Of a DNA stretch of 63,915 nt, positions 25,384 through 34,023 are shown in pieces. Numbering within the stretch: the stretch's first letter is position 1; the number at the start of each line of letters is the position of its first letter. The position numbers were made by a program, and so were the translations under genes. Source of the stretch: a bacterium (GTDB taxonomy: Bacteria > SAR324 > XYD2-FULL-50-16); assembly GCA_018829445.1 (NCBI GenBank), contig JAHJTV010000020.1, forward strand, positions 1 through 63,915, in the 5' to 3' direction. Below the pieces are notes generated by a model, which saw only the letters and a program-made list of their open reading frames with translations, searched no databases and was not told the DNA's origin.

Positions 25384-27108
25384 TTACATATTCACCAAAG
25401 TCTGTGTCATCTGATCGACAGTCCCCAAAAACTTGGCTGAAGATTGATACGCTCTCTGGTATTTGACCATGTTTGTCATCTCCTCATCCAGATTCACAGA
25501 GGAAATGGAATCCCTTAAGGCTTCATACTGCTCAAGCATCTGATTGTGAGTCTTTAACCCCTTTTGAGCATCCTGGACTTTTAAACCGATGTCAGTAATC
25601 TGGGAATTATAAAATTCATCAAATGTGATGGTTTCTTCGTTCATGGTTGATTTAAATTGCAGGTCGGCAATTTCAGTAGCAATAGTATTGTCGCCCGGAA
25701 TTAAATCTGATCCTGCAACAATCTTCATTTCATCTTCAACTAATTCCGGTGCAATATAAATATCCTCTGCCCCTCGATTCACATGAAAAAAACAATTAAA
25801 ACCCATTACAGCCATAACATTTGTTTCATCTTTTCCAAAAATAAACTGCTTCCCAAGTCCGGAAGTTATGGAAACCGATCCATCCGGGTTGAGGTAGGCC
25901 TTTATTTTATTGACATCCTTGAGGACTTCTACTCCCTCTTCTGTTGTGGTATAACCACCGGCAGCCCTGTTTATCTTCTCAATGATTGACTCGATTGTGT
26001 CAATGCCTGCCACAACATTGACGGATATGGTTTCTTCGATCTCCTTTTCCTGGTTGAGAATCTTCAGGGTAAAGTCCCCGGATTTTAAATAGGGCAAGGG
26101 ATTGGTCAGCTGTTCGCTGTCAAATTTGTATGCGCTGGTTTCATCAAGCTTAATCCCATTTATACCGGTACCCCCTGAATGGGCATTATTGACTCTGAAA
26201 GCAAGTTCCTGCGCCAATTCGTCCAGATCCTGCTTGTACTTATTGATACTGTTATCACGCTGGTTAATCATCTCCTTCAGACTTCCGGTTTTTAAGATAT
26301 CCGTAATATCCGTTTTGATACCAGGCGGATTAGTGAGACCGATTCTGACATTCCCCTTCTCTTCAGCAACAAGATATGGGGCCAACTCATAATTTTCCCT
26401 GCCATGTACCAGGTGCTGGCCATTGGGAATCTGAATTTCCAGAGTGCCCCTGGGCCCTTCAAACCATTTGATTTCTATCTTCCCGGAAAGTTGCTGCAAC
26501 AAAACTTCTCTTTGATCACGGGCATCGTTTGCCGGGAGAGCACGATTTTCCAGTTGCTCTACCTGCTTATTGAGCATGGCAATTTCGCGAGTCGTCTGGT
26601 TGATATCCAACAACTCTGCTTTAATTCGACCGTTAAGGCTCTCGTTGAAATCTGTGAGTCTCTTGTTGAATGATCTGAAGTCTTCAGCCAGTTTCATACC
26701 TTTTGATAAAAGCGCTTTTCGGTGTGTTCCGCTTTCAGGTTCGGTTGCCACAGAACTCCAGGCCCCCCAGAATTCATCCATTGAGCCACGAAGTCTTGTT
26801 CCTTCAAGATCGGTGTAAATGATTTCAGCTTCAGTCAGAATTTTCTCCTTTGCCTCCCATGATCCAACGTTGGTTTGTTCATCCACTACTTTCTGTTTGG
26901 TGAATCCATCCTGGATTCTACGGATGTTTTTTATGTCTACACCAGTTCCCTTTCCATCACTCATGGGTCTGGACGCAGCTTGGTTGACTTCCTGTCTTGA
27001 AAATCCCTCCGTGTCGACATTGGCGATATTATGCCCCGTAGTCGCTTGCCCCATTTGAGAGGTTGACAGTGCCTTTTTCCCTATTTCAAAACTACCAAAC
27101 AGTGACAT
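25384..27108 (-). CDS. flgK: Flagellar hook-associated protein 1 (FlgK)
   Basis: First junction protein between hook and filament. LSTSQMGQATTGHNIANVDTEGFSR-like N-terminus (about 13-37) shows the rod/hook signature NIANVDTEGFSRQ, and the C-terminal VNLDEEMTNMVKYQRAYQSS with FLGTVDQMTQTLVNM is typical of FlgK. The coiled-coil LNKQVEQLENRALPANDARDQRE region (about 180-203) is also a family feature. Length of 574 residues is normal. Confidence 0.95.
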   Translation of the reverse strand: MSLFGSFEIGKKALSTSQMGQATTGHNIANVDTEGFSRQEVNQAASRPMSDGKGTGVDIKNIRRIQDGFTKQKVVDEQTNVGSWEAKEKILTEAEIIYTDLEGTRLRGSMDEFWGAWSSVATEPESGTHRKALLSKGMKLAEDFRSFNKRLTDFNESLNGRIKAELLDINQTTREIAMLNKQVEQLENRALPANDARDQREVLLQQLSGKIEIKWFEGPRGTLEIQIPNGQHLVHGRENYELAPYLVAEEKGNVRIGLTNPPGIKTDITDILKTGSLKEMINQRDNSINKYKQDLDELAQELAFRVNNAHSGGTGINGIKLDETSAYKFDSEQLTNPLPYLKSGDFTLKILNQEKEIEETISVNVVAGIDTIESIIEKINRAAGGYTTTEEGVEVLKDVNKIKAYLNPDGSVSITSGLGKQFIFGKDETNVMAVMGFNCFFHVNRGAEDIYIAPELVEDEMKIVAGSDLIPGDNTIATEIADLQFKSTMNEETITFDEFYNSQITDIGLKVQDAQKGLKTHNQMLEQYEALRDSISSVNLDEEMTNMVKYQRAYQSSAKFLGTVDQMTQTLVNM

Positions 27109-27230
27109 TATGGATTAATGTTTATAATTATAGTCTTATCCGGTTATGGATGAATAAATAACGTATGCTTCGACAGTAAGCACAATCACAGATAGTAATT
27201 CTAGTTTTATTCCAAAAAGCCGGTTAACAA

Positions 27231-27743
27231 TTAAATCGATTTTTTTAAGAAACAGGCTCCAGTAGGTTTTGTGATTATACCCTTACCGGAGTAGGTGGAA
27301 GTCCTGTTAAAGGATTTATCTATTACTCCCTGTATCTCATTAAAACATGCAATTCTGGCAATCGCGGTTTCAGCATTCCTTTTTCCGACAGGCCTGATCT
27401 CCTTAATTAAATTCAGCAGTGACTGTCGCAGTTCCAGCAGTTTTTTTTGATCTTCCCCCTTGCTTTGTTGTATGACATCTTTCAAAGAGATATTGGCCTT
27501 GAGCCTGAATTCCTTTTTATAAGTCTCCATTATCACCAGCCGGTCTCTTTCCAATTCGAAGATTCTTTTTGTGGCAAAATCACGAATGGAATGGATTTCT
27601 TTCAGTTCACCCAGACTGCATGAGGCTGGCAATTGGTTTTCTCTTCCCAGCACTTCGTGCAAAACAGTGTGAATTTCAAGTTGAGATTCCAGATTGGCAA
27701 TAAGGTTCTTAATACAACCATCTGATTCATATACAGGTTCCAT
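27231..27743 (-). CDS. flgN: FlgN-family flagellar chaperone
   Basis: A 170-residue, mainly helical coiled-coil protein located between flgM and flgK, the standard place of FlgN, the export chaperone of FlgK and FlgL. Conservation is low, but IKNLIANLESQLEIHTVL and AIARIACFNEIQGVID fit the FlgN helices and length. The Gly/Ser/Thr-rich tail probably is flexible. The assignment rests mostly on position and helical pattern. Confidence 0.75.
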   Translation of the reverse strand: MEPVYESDGCIKNLIANLESQLEIHTVLHEVLGRENQLPASCSLGELKEIHSIRDFATKRIFELERDRLVIMETYKKEFRLKANISLKDVIQQSKGEDQKKLLELRQSLLNLIKEIRPVGKRNAETAIARIACFNEIQGVIDKSFNRTSTYSGKGIITKPTGACFLKKSI

Positions 27744-27799
27744 CCTCAGCCTCTTCTCAAACTGAATTAGTCTAATGACATTGAGTTTCTTTTATTGAT

Positions 27800-28093
27800 C
27801 TAAGAAAGATCTTCAATGAGAGAATCCTTAAGAAGTTTTTCAGCAAGCTTCTCATTGTCGATTTTATATTCACCGTTTTTGATTTTCTCCCGTAGTTCTT
27901 TTATCTTCTTCAAGTTCATGTCAGGTTCAGCTTCAATTTTTGAGCGAAGTTTATTCACCACAAAATGATCTGTAACCGACTTTTTCTGTACAGAAGATTT
28001 ACTGGAATCTGTTTGAGCAGCTTCCTTTTCTTTCCCCTTTTGAATGCCTTTATCCTGAATTGGAATTTTGGGCACTTGACTTTCAATTTTCAT
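27800..28093 (-). CDS. flgM: Anti-sigma-28 factor FlgM
   Basis: Inhibits FliA until it is exported through the finished hook. The disordered N-terminal half (Lys/Gln/Ser-rich) and C-terminal helical half with VNKLRSKIEAEPDMNLKKIKELREKI and GEYKIDNEKLAEKLL match FlgM. The ATG at 28093 is chosen because GGAGG lies five bases upstream; the frame's earlier start includes part of that site. It is first in its operon, behind a sigma-28-like promoter, which gives the usual negative feedback on late genes. Confidence 0.92.
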   Translation of the reverse strand: MKIESQVPKIPIQDKGIQKGKEKEAAQTDSSKSSVQKKSVTDHFVVNKLRSKIEAEPDMNLKKIKELREKIKNGEYKIDNEKLAEKLLKDSLIEDLS

Positions 28094-28147
28094 ATTAACC
28101 TCCAAGATTAATATCTCGAATCAAACGTGGAAATATTTTCTTATTCT

Positions 28148-28174
28148 TTATCGGTTTGATTGAGTAAAACTTAA
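28148..28174 (-). promoter_or_regulatory. Sigma-28 (FliA) promoter of flgM
   Basis: Read on the minus strand, TTAAGTTT (28174-28167) and ACCGATAA (28155-28148) are separated by exactly 11 bases. The FliA consensus is TAAAGTTT-N11-GCCGATAA, so 14 of 16 positions match. It stands about 55 bases before the flgM start and marks flgM-flgN-flgK-flgL-csrA-fliW as a late-class operon. Confidence 0.8.
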
Positions 28175-28375
28175 GCATGTCGGCAAAAAACTCCTAATAA
28201 GGTATGGTAACAACCTAGGTGAAATTCAATTGATTCGCACACTCAAGCATTTTTAAACTTTTAGTTACACAACAGATTTCAAAAATATTCAGTTTAATAA
28301 TTTTGGTATATTTAAGATAAGAGATAGATTGTATACCATCTCTTATAATCTTTATCGGTATTCGATGGCAAAACT

Positions 28376-28702
28376 TTAGCTCTTTTTGGTTTGTTCATAG
28401 ATTAAGTCACTTAGACCCAATGCTCGGTTTTGTGAGATTAGTTTTGCGTAGTTTTCATCCAGCATATCCTGGAAGATTTCTTCCCCGCGACCGCCAGTCA
28501 ACAAAGTTTCTTTATCACTTGAACTACGCATTACCTGGATGAGTTTGTGAACAAATATTTCTTCAAATCCGTCACATGCATCCCTTAGTTTTTTATTATA
28601 TGCTTTGGTGTCTTCCTGATTGAATTGAGCCTTTCGCAGCAGATTTTTACTCAATTTTGATTGATTAAGTTGCTGGAACATAGCTTCCGTATCTAGTTTC
28701 AT
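28376..28702 (-). CDS. flgJ: Rod-binding protein, FlgJ N-terminal type
   Basis: The 108-residue protein corresponds to the rod-cap half of FlgJ: DACDGFEEIFVHKLIQVMR, TGGRGEEIFQDMLDENYAKLI and LGLSDLIYEQ. The peptidoglycan-hydrolase domain of enterobacterial FlgJ is absent, which is normal for many non-gammaproteobacteria. The start at 28702 (MKLDTEAMF) has AAAGG nine bases upstream; ATG at 28708 is an alternative. It directly follows flgI (about 13 bases). Confidence 0.92.
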   Translation of the reverse strand: MKLDTEAMFQQLNQSKLSKNLLRKAQFNQEDTKAYNKKLRDACDGFEEIFVHKLIQVMRSSSDKETLLTGGRGEEIFQDMLDENYAKLISQNRALGLSDLIYEQTKKS

Positions 28703-28715
28703 TGTCATCAACCTT

Positions 28716-29840
28716 TTACTTAATAATTAGTTCTGCCTGTAACGCACCGGCGGATTTGATGGTTCTCAGCACTTCCAGTAAATCAGCATTTGAAATTCCA
28801 ATTTTATTCAATCCATCAACCACCTCTTTGATATCAACCCCGCCTTTAAACAGAATGACACCATTTTCAAAAACCGGTGGAGGCGGAACCTCTCGTTGTG
28901 CAGTTTGCAAAACAGACACCGGTTCAGGAGTTTCATCACCAATTTTGATGTTAAGATTTCCAAATGAGATGGCAATGGGCAAAATCTTTACATTGGTTCC
29001 CATGACAACGGTTCCTGTTCGTTCATCAAGTACAACTTTGGCTATGGTATCAGGTTCGATTTCCAGATTTTCGACCCTCGAAATCAACTCTACTGCTTGT
29101 CCCAAGTAGCTTGCAGGAACCGATACCTCAACAGTACCAGCATCTACAGCTCTGGCCGAACCATCTCCCAGTGACTTGTTAATCGCCTTGGACAATCTGA
29201 AAGCGGTTGTAAAATCGGCATCTCTCAGATTCAAGAACAACCTGGTTCTAGAATTCAGATCAATGTCTATCTCTCGTTCAACCAACCCACCTCCGATGAC
29301 AAAACCAACCGTAGGGACGATGCTTCTTCTCGGGTCAAATGCATATTCAGCCGCACCAATTTGTGACCTGCCAGTCGGGAGTTCCACCCCCATCGGGATT
29401 CCTACGATCGGACCTTGTGCCACGGCATATACCTCCCGGTTATGACCTCGAAGGGGGGTTACAAACAGAATTCCGCCCCGCAATGAAATTGCATCACCAA
29501 CTGCGCTAACGGTAACATCCAGTTTTTGTCCCTGTTTGGAAAACGGTGGTAAAGTGGCGTTAACCATAACCCCTGCAATGCTCCTTCCTTTGATTTCATT
29601 GGGGGTAATTGAGATTGCCATCCGTTCCAGGGCGTTTCTCAAGGGTTTTCTTGACATTAGGGATTCCTGGGAGTCCCCGGTTCCGTTTAAACCAACAACA
29701 ATACCAAATCCGGAAAGCTGATTATCTCTCATCCCCCGGATTCCGGCCAAGTCTTTTACTCTGACGGCATAGAGCTGCCCGGAACATATACAAAACAATC
29801 CAATTAGTATCAGTATCTTCGTGTAGTGGTTCTTTATCAT
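28716..29840 (-). CDS. flgI: Flagellar P-ring protein FlgI
   Basis: Periplasmic ring around the rod. A cleavable signal peptide (about residues 1-25, ending QLYA) precedes VRVKDLAGIRGMRDNQLSGFG. GLNGTGDS, KLDVTVSAVGDAISLRGG and VVLDERTGTVVMG are family hallmarks, and the C-terminal VDGLNKIGISNADLLEVLRTIK completes the protein at a normal 374 residues. Confidence 0.97.
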   Translation of the reverse strand: MIKNHYTKILILIGLFCICSGQLYAVRVKDLAGIRGMRDNQLSGFGIVVGLNGTGDSQESLMSRKPLRNALERMAISITPNEIKGRSIAGVMVNATLPPFSKQGQKLDVTVSAVGDAISLRGGILFVTPLRGHNREVYAVAQGPIVGIPMGVELPTGRSQIGAAEYAFDPRRSIVPTVGFVIGGGLVEREIDIDLNSRTRLFLNLRDADFTTAFRLSKAINKSLGDGSARAVDAGTVEVSVPASYLGQAVELISRVENLEIEPDTIAKVVLDERTGTVVMGTNVKILPIAISFGNLNIKIGDETPEPVSVLQTAQREVPPPPVFENGVILFKGGVDIKEVVDGLNKIGISNADLLEVLRTIKSAGALQAELIIK

Positions 29841-29978
29841 AGTTCGTACGCATTATCAGATTGGCAAATTTAAAACACGTCTGCTTATAAATACCAATGC
29901 ATTTGCTATACCTTCCATTTACCTTGAAGACAGAATATTGGTGAATTAGGATTTGTGTGGTAAAAGCTGAAGAGTATC

Positions 29979-30016
29979 AAGGGGGAAAGAGAGGGGTGAT
30001 TTTCTCTTTCCCCCTT
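29979..30016 (-). terminator. Strong stem-loop between flgH and flgI
   Basis: AAGGGGGAAAGAGA (29979-29992) and TCTCTTTCCCCCTT (30003-30016) form a perfect 14-base stem with a 10-base loop, 19 bases after the flgH stop. No T-tract follows on the minus strand, so it is more likely to be a partial terminator or an mRNA-stabilising structure that sets the level of flgI and flgJ. Confidence 0.6.
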
Positions 30017-30034
30017 AATATAAATGGATTGATG

Positions 30035-30829
30035 CTATTGAGTGCTGACAGGTTGAGATTGAGATGAGCCTGGCGTCGCTATATGACTTATCCGATCAAG
30101 TAATCCCGCTTTTTTCTGACCGATAAGAGGTGCCAGATTTAACATTGATTTAGCTAACATCTGACGTTTTATTTTTGGTTCGAATCTGGCCAACTTGATG
30201 GCAGGTACTTCGTTTGCCTCGTTTACATCCACCGGTCTGATAATCCCTTTGACTGTTGTGACATAGCGGATGGTATTCTGTTGCCGATAGTCAACTTTTT
30301 CTCCCACAATTACCATATTTCCATTCGGTAATACGGATTGCACATAAGCTGAAATGGATCTCAATGAGCCCAGCACTTCGTTTTGCTCCTCTGTCGCTTT
30401 CTCCATTCCAGTCATCGCTTCAATCACCTGAGTAGCCTGTCCCGCTTCTTTCTCTCCGGCTGTCGTAATAGGCGTTGGTACGGGGGTAGTTGGAATATCT
30501 TTCGGCTTAGCAACTGTAATAACATCCTGCAGATTGGTAATTTTAACCAGATCGCCCCTGAACCTGGCCCGGTGATCTCTCAACAGGTTCCCCCATGAGG
30601 CTTCATCGACCCACAATGATCCTTCATAGCGGCTTTGGCTAACAGGGATCGGCTTTCTATTCCTATAGCTTTTATTTTTAACTTCTTCATAGTTGCTGAT
30701 CTGTTTATTCTCCTGGTTTGTTGGAGGTTTAGGCAGGTCAACACTATTTTCGGAGCAGGAACTCAGGAAACCGGTAAATATTCCCAACACAACTAGAATA
30801 AAGAAGTTAGATCTGGTCATATTATACAT
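30035..30829 (-). CDS. flgH: Flagellar L-ring protein FlgH
   Basis: Outer-membrane lipoprotein ring. The lipobox FLSSC is at about residues 21-25. GSLWVDEASWGNLLRDHRARFRGDLV-type segment (about 70-95) and VLPNGNMVIVGEK are FlgH signatures. The C-terminal region (about 200-264) departs from the enterobacterial form and seems longer. Together with FlgI it implies a Gram-negative envelope with an outer membrane. Confidence 0.93.
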   Translation of the reverse strand: MYNMTRSNFFILVVLGIFTGFLSSCSENSVDLPKPPTNQENKQISNYEEVKNKSYRNRKPIPVSQSRYEGSLWVDEASWGNLLRDHRARFRGDLVKITNLQDVITVAKPKDIPTTPVPTPITTAGEKEAGQATQVIEAMTGMEKATEEQNEVLGSLRSISAYVQSVLPNGNMVIVGEKVDYRQQNTIRYVTTVKGIIRPVDVNEANEVPAIKLARFEPKIKRQMLAKSMLNLAPLIGQKKAGLLDRISHIATPGSSQSQPVSTQ

Positions 30830-30881
30830 ATCTCAACTTATAAAATGGGTGTTTACATTCATTTTAAATCTTCAGTTATAG

Positions 30882-31859
30882 TTACAATGCGACTTCCACG
30901 CTATTTTCATCGATTACAGTTGCATAGATGGTTCTATCACCGGTAAGGGGACGCACGGGTATAACATCACCTCTTTTTCCCTCTTTTAAAGCCTTAACCA
31001 GATTAGTTAGTAGCAGGCTTTTCGTTTTATAAATAAGTTTAACCGGTGCTCCTTTTTTGATAATAATAGGGCGTTCAACAAGTGTTGTTTCAACTGCCTC
31101 ATTCTTAAAAATATCTCTTTTAGCCTGTTTCCCAACAACAAATTCCGATTCTGAAACAAATCCTACCTTCTCTTTGGAAATATTTTTTTTAGCAGAGGTA
31201 AGATAGTCTTCTGTAATTTTATCTCCCCGGGCTATTTTTTCTTTTGCCACAAATACTTCATCAAATACTTCGGCTTTTGCCCTTACAAATAGTTTTTTAA
31301 TCTCCTTACCGTCGACGAACAGTTTCAAACTCCAGGTTGCATATCCACCAATCTGGTTTTTTGCTCCTATTCGGACCATTTCATAAGAAACGTTGCCCTT
31401 GGGGATATATAGTTCGTTAAATTTTGATTTAATGGTAATCTTAACTTCATCATAATCCTTAAATTCATTACGGATCTCTTTTAAAGCCAGATCATGCTGC
31501 TGCTTTTCGCTAATTTTGATAGAGGCACGACTGATCATTGCTTTCGATGGCAATATCAAGTTAATTTGCCGGGTTGATTCGAATGCATTGACGTTTTTTC
31601 TGATTTGGCCATGGGAAATATAAAGTGATCGACCAGGTATTGGTGATTTTCCGATTTCTATTTTCGCCAGTTTTTGAATGGTCTCAACATCAAATCCATC
31701 CAGTTCAGCTATATCCCCTAATGAATAGTATTCATTATATACAATGGATTCCGGCAGTACTCGTATTTCGACTGAGTTGATATCAGCTTTTGAGTATAGT
31801 GTGAGTATGATCAGGATGAGCCAGGTGTTAGTAAAAACGAACCATTGTGATCTTTTCAT
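30882..31859 (-). CDS. flgA: Flagellar P-ring assembly chaperone FlgA
   Basis: Periplasmic chaperone for FlgI. A signal peptide (about 1-25) precedes an N-terminal domain and a SAF-type C-terminal domain with VFVAKEKIARGDKITEDYL and ARRDIF-like KQAKRDIFKNEAV, then RPIIIKKGAPVKLIY, typical of FlgA. The 325 residues are somewhat longer than E. coli FlgA because of the N-terminal domain. Ten bases separate it from flgG. Confidence 0.9.
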   Translation of the reverse strand: MKRSQWFVFTNTWLILIILTLYSKADINSVEIRVLPESIVYNEYYSLGDIAELDGFDVETIQKLAKIEIGKSPIPGRSLYISHGQIRKNVNAFESTRQINLILPSKAMISRASIKISEKQQHDLALKEIRNEFKDYDEVKITIKSKFNELYIPKGNVSYEMVRIGAKNQIGGYATWSLKLFVDGKEIKKLFVRAKAEVFDEVFVAKEKIARGDKITEDYLTSAKKNISKEKVGFVSESEFVVGKQAKRDIFKNEAVETTLVERPIIIKKGAPVKLIYKTKSLLLTNLVKALKEGKRGDVIPVRPLTGDRTIYATVIDENSVEVAL

Positions 31860-31868
31860 GGGGTTTCC

Positions 31869-32657
31869 TTACCTGAGAATATTTACAGCTGTTTGAAGCA
31901 TATTATCAGATGTTTGAATCGATTTTGAATTAACTTCATATGCCCTTTGGGCAACAATCATGTTAACCATCTCATCCACGACGCTGACATTTGATTTTTC
32001 CAGGAACTGTTGACTTAACATTCCGATTCCCTCGGAACCCGGATCAGTTACATTGGGAGTACCGGAAGCACCGGTTTCCATATATAAATTCTTTCCAATG
32101 GGATTTAATCCGGCAGGATTGATAAATTTGGCTAATTGAATGTTACCGATATTATTGGGTGTCGGATCATCTCCAATGAGCACTTGCACTCGTCCTTGCT
32201 GACCGATAATAATCTTGGTCGCTTCCGGAGGAATGATGACTTCGGGTTCGATGGGATAGCCATCTGAATTAACAATACGTCCATCTGCATCCCGTTGCCA
32301 GGCACCATCTCTGGAGAATGCAATGGTTCCATTAGGTCTCAATACACGGAAAAAACCATCACCATCGATACTGAGATCAAGATCATTTCCTGTATGCATC
32401 AGGTTTCCCTGGGTGAATATTTTCTGAGTTCCTACCAGTTTCACCCCATGTCCTTTATGGAGCCCTGTGGGCGAAATTGTATTCGAGGATGTATTGGCTC
32501 CCGGCATAATCTCGTTCGAATACAGTAAATCCTGAAAATTGGTTCGGGTTTGTTTGAATCCATTTGTATTGACGTTGGCCAGGTTGTTGGCAATCGTGTC
32601 GATTTGTGACTGTTGACCTTTCATACCGGTTGCAGATGTAAAAAGGGATGTCATCAT
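31869..32657 (-). CDS. flgG: Flagellar distal rod protein FlgG
   Basis: The 262-residue protein opens with SLFTSATGMKGQQSQIDTIA followed by NNLANVNTNGFKQTR, the FlgG signature. GDGFFRVLRPNGTIAFSRDG-type segment and the C-terminal SNVSVVDEMVNMIVAQRAYE with TSDNMLQTAVNILR complete it. It follows flgF by 27 bases. Confidence 0.97.
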   Translation of the reverse strand: MMTSLFTSATGMKGQQSQIDTIANNLANVNTNGFKQTRTNFQDLLYSNEIMPGANTSSNTISPTGLHKGHGVKLVGTQKIFTQGNLMHTGNDLDLSIDGDGFFRVLRPNGTIAFSRDGAWQRDADGRIVNSDGYPIEPEVIIPPEATKIIIGQQGRVQVLIGDDPTPNNIGNIQLAKFINPAGLNPIGKNLYMETGASGTPNVTDPGSEGIGMLSQQFLEKSNVSVVDEMVNMIVAQRAYEVNSKSIQTSDNMLQTAVNILR

Positions 32658-32684
32658 GGCTGTCGGCTCCGTTAATTGATTTTA

Positions 32685-33455
32685 CTATATTCGTGCTATT
32701 GAAACAGATTTGTTATCCAAATCGTCCACAGAACGCATTGCTTTTTGAGAAGCTTCGTAAGAACGATTTACCGTTATCATCTTTACCATTTCTTTTACAG
32801 AATCCACATTAGATCCTTCCAAAACTCCCTGGTGGATTACAGGTCGGTCGATTATGCTGGGTTTCTGATCAGTGCTGGAAGGTACCCAGTAAGAATTCCC
32901 TAACTTGGTCAATCGGGCAGGTTCGTCAAAATTCATGATTCTAAAAAATCCCACCTCTTTTCCATCAACAACCACGGCTCCATCTTTTCCAACGGAAAAT
33001 TCTTTCCCCTCAATCTTTAAAGGTCCATTTTTGCCCAGCACTTTATGCCCGGCACTGGTAGTTAAATACCCCTCGGCATCTTTATAAAACTGTCCATTCC
33101 TGGTAAACCGTTCACCATAGGGAGAATCTACCACAAAAAAGCCTTCGGACTTAAGTGCCAAATCCAACGGATTATCAGTATCTTTAAAGATTCCCTGTTG
33201 CATTGACGGAGAGACATGATCCGGTTTAACGAATGATGTTCCTCCCCTGCTGTAAGGTGAAATGAATTCTTCATGAGCAAATAGTTCCTCTTCGGACTCA
33301 AGGTCTTGTCCAATCATTTCATTGTAATACTCACGAAACAGAACCCGGTCCGACTTATAACCACTGGTATTAACATTGGCCAGATTGTTGGCAACAGCGT
33401 CTATTTGACGCTCTTGACCTTTCATGGCAGACAGGAGTGTGTAAATGGAATCCAT
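32685..33455 (-). CDS. flgF: Flagellar proximal rod protein FlgF
   Basis: Rod protein paralogous to FlgG. SAMKGQERQIDAVANNLANV with NTSGYKSDRVLF at the N-terminus and NVDSVKEMVKMITVNRSYEA at the C-terminus fit the hook-basal body family. Its position as partner of flgG and its shorter, more divergent sequence make FlgF the likely identity. It is first in the minus-strand basal-body operon, with the sigma-54-like site about 110 bases upstream. Confidence 0.92.
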   Translation of the reverse strand: MDSIYTLLSAMKGQERQIDAVANNLANVNTSGYKSDRVLFREYYNEMIGQDLESEEELFAHEEFISPYSRGGTSFVKPDHVSPSMQQGIFKDTDNPLDLALKSEGFFVVDSPYGERFTRNGQFYKDAEGYLTTSAGHKVLGKNGPLKIEGKEFSVGKDGAVVVDGKEVGFFRIMNFDEPARLTKLGNSYWVPSSTDQKPSIIDRPVIHQGVLEGSNVDSVKEMVKMITVNRSYEASQKAMRSVDDLDNKSVSIARI

Positions 33456-33565
33456 AGTACTCTTTAGCTGGTTGTTATTATGGAAAATTTAGCACCAAAT
33501 TAAGTTTTGCCCCGATTTTAGTCGCTATTTTTCGTGATTTACGGATCATTTTTAGACTTTGATAA

Positions 33566-33581
33566 TGCAGAGGGCATGCCA
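33566..33581 (-). promoter_or_regulatory. Sigma-54 (-24/-12) promoter of the flgF operon
   Basis: On the minus strand the sequence TGGCATGCCCTCTGCA matches TGGCACGN4TTGCW at 10 of the 12 defined positions with exact GG-to-GC spacing. A start near 33555 would give a leader of about 100 bases before flgF. It implies activation by an enhancer-binding protein of the FlrC/FleR type, none of which is encoded in the window. Confidence 0.7.
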
Positions 33582-34023
33582 GTTAATTTTTATGATAACC
33601 GCCGGGTTTGCAGTGGTAATTCAAAATTCATGCATTAAACAATAATCCAATCAGATAACCACATGCATATCGCAGTTTAAAAAACAAATCGCATGGAATG
33701 GTTAGTAAAAGCTTACCAATATTCCGATAATCAGTTAGGGCGGGTGACAAAAATCTATGGAATAGATATCATTGAGAAATTTAGAGTTATTGTTCAATAA
33801 ACATAATGCCAAAGCACATAAGAAGGTTTATATAAAGTCATTATACAAGGCTTCACATCAGGCTTTGAGAGAATTGTGATGCTTAGGTTAATGGCATTAA
33901 TGATGACTTGATCGCTAATTTGCAATATAATCGAGAAAATAACCTATAAGGTAATTATCCAGTTCATCTGGGTTAGGTAATTCAACTTTTGTTTTTAATC
34001 TTTTAAGTCACAGTCACTTCGGG
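33582..34023. other. Intergenic region upstream of flgF and a histidine kinase
   Basis: These 442 AT-rich bases hold no gene that I can see. They divide the leftward flgF operon from the rightward kinase gene and probably hold activator sites for the sigma-54-like promoter, but no clear inverted repeat was identified. Confidence 0.5.

Noticed and set aside
28376..28702. Truncated flgJ that lost its muramidase domain
   Set aside because: Single-domain FlgJ is normal in many lineages, and the gene is complete with its own start and stop, so it is not treated as a pseudogene.
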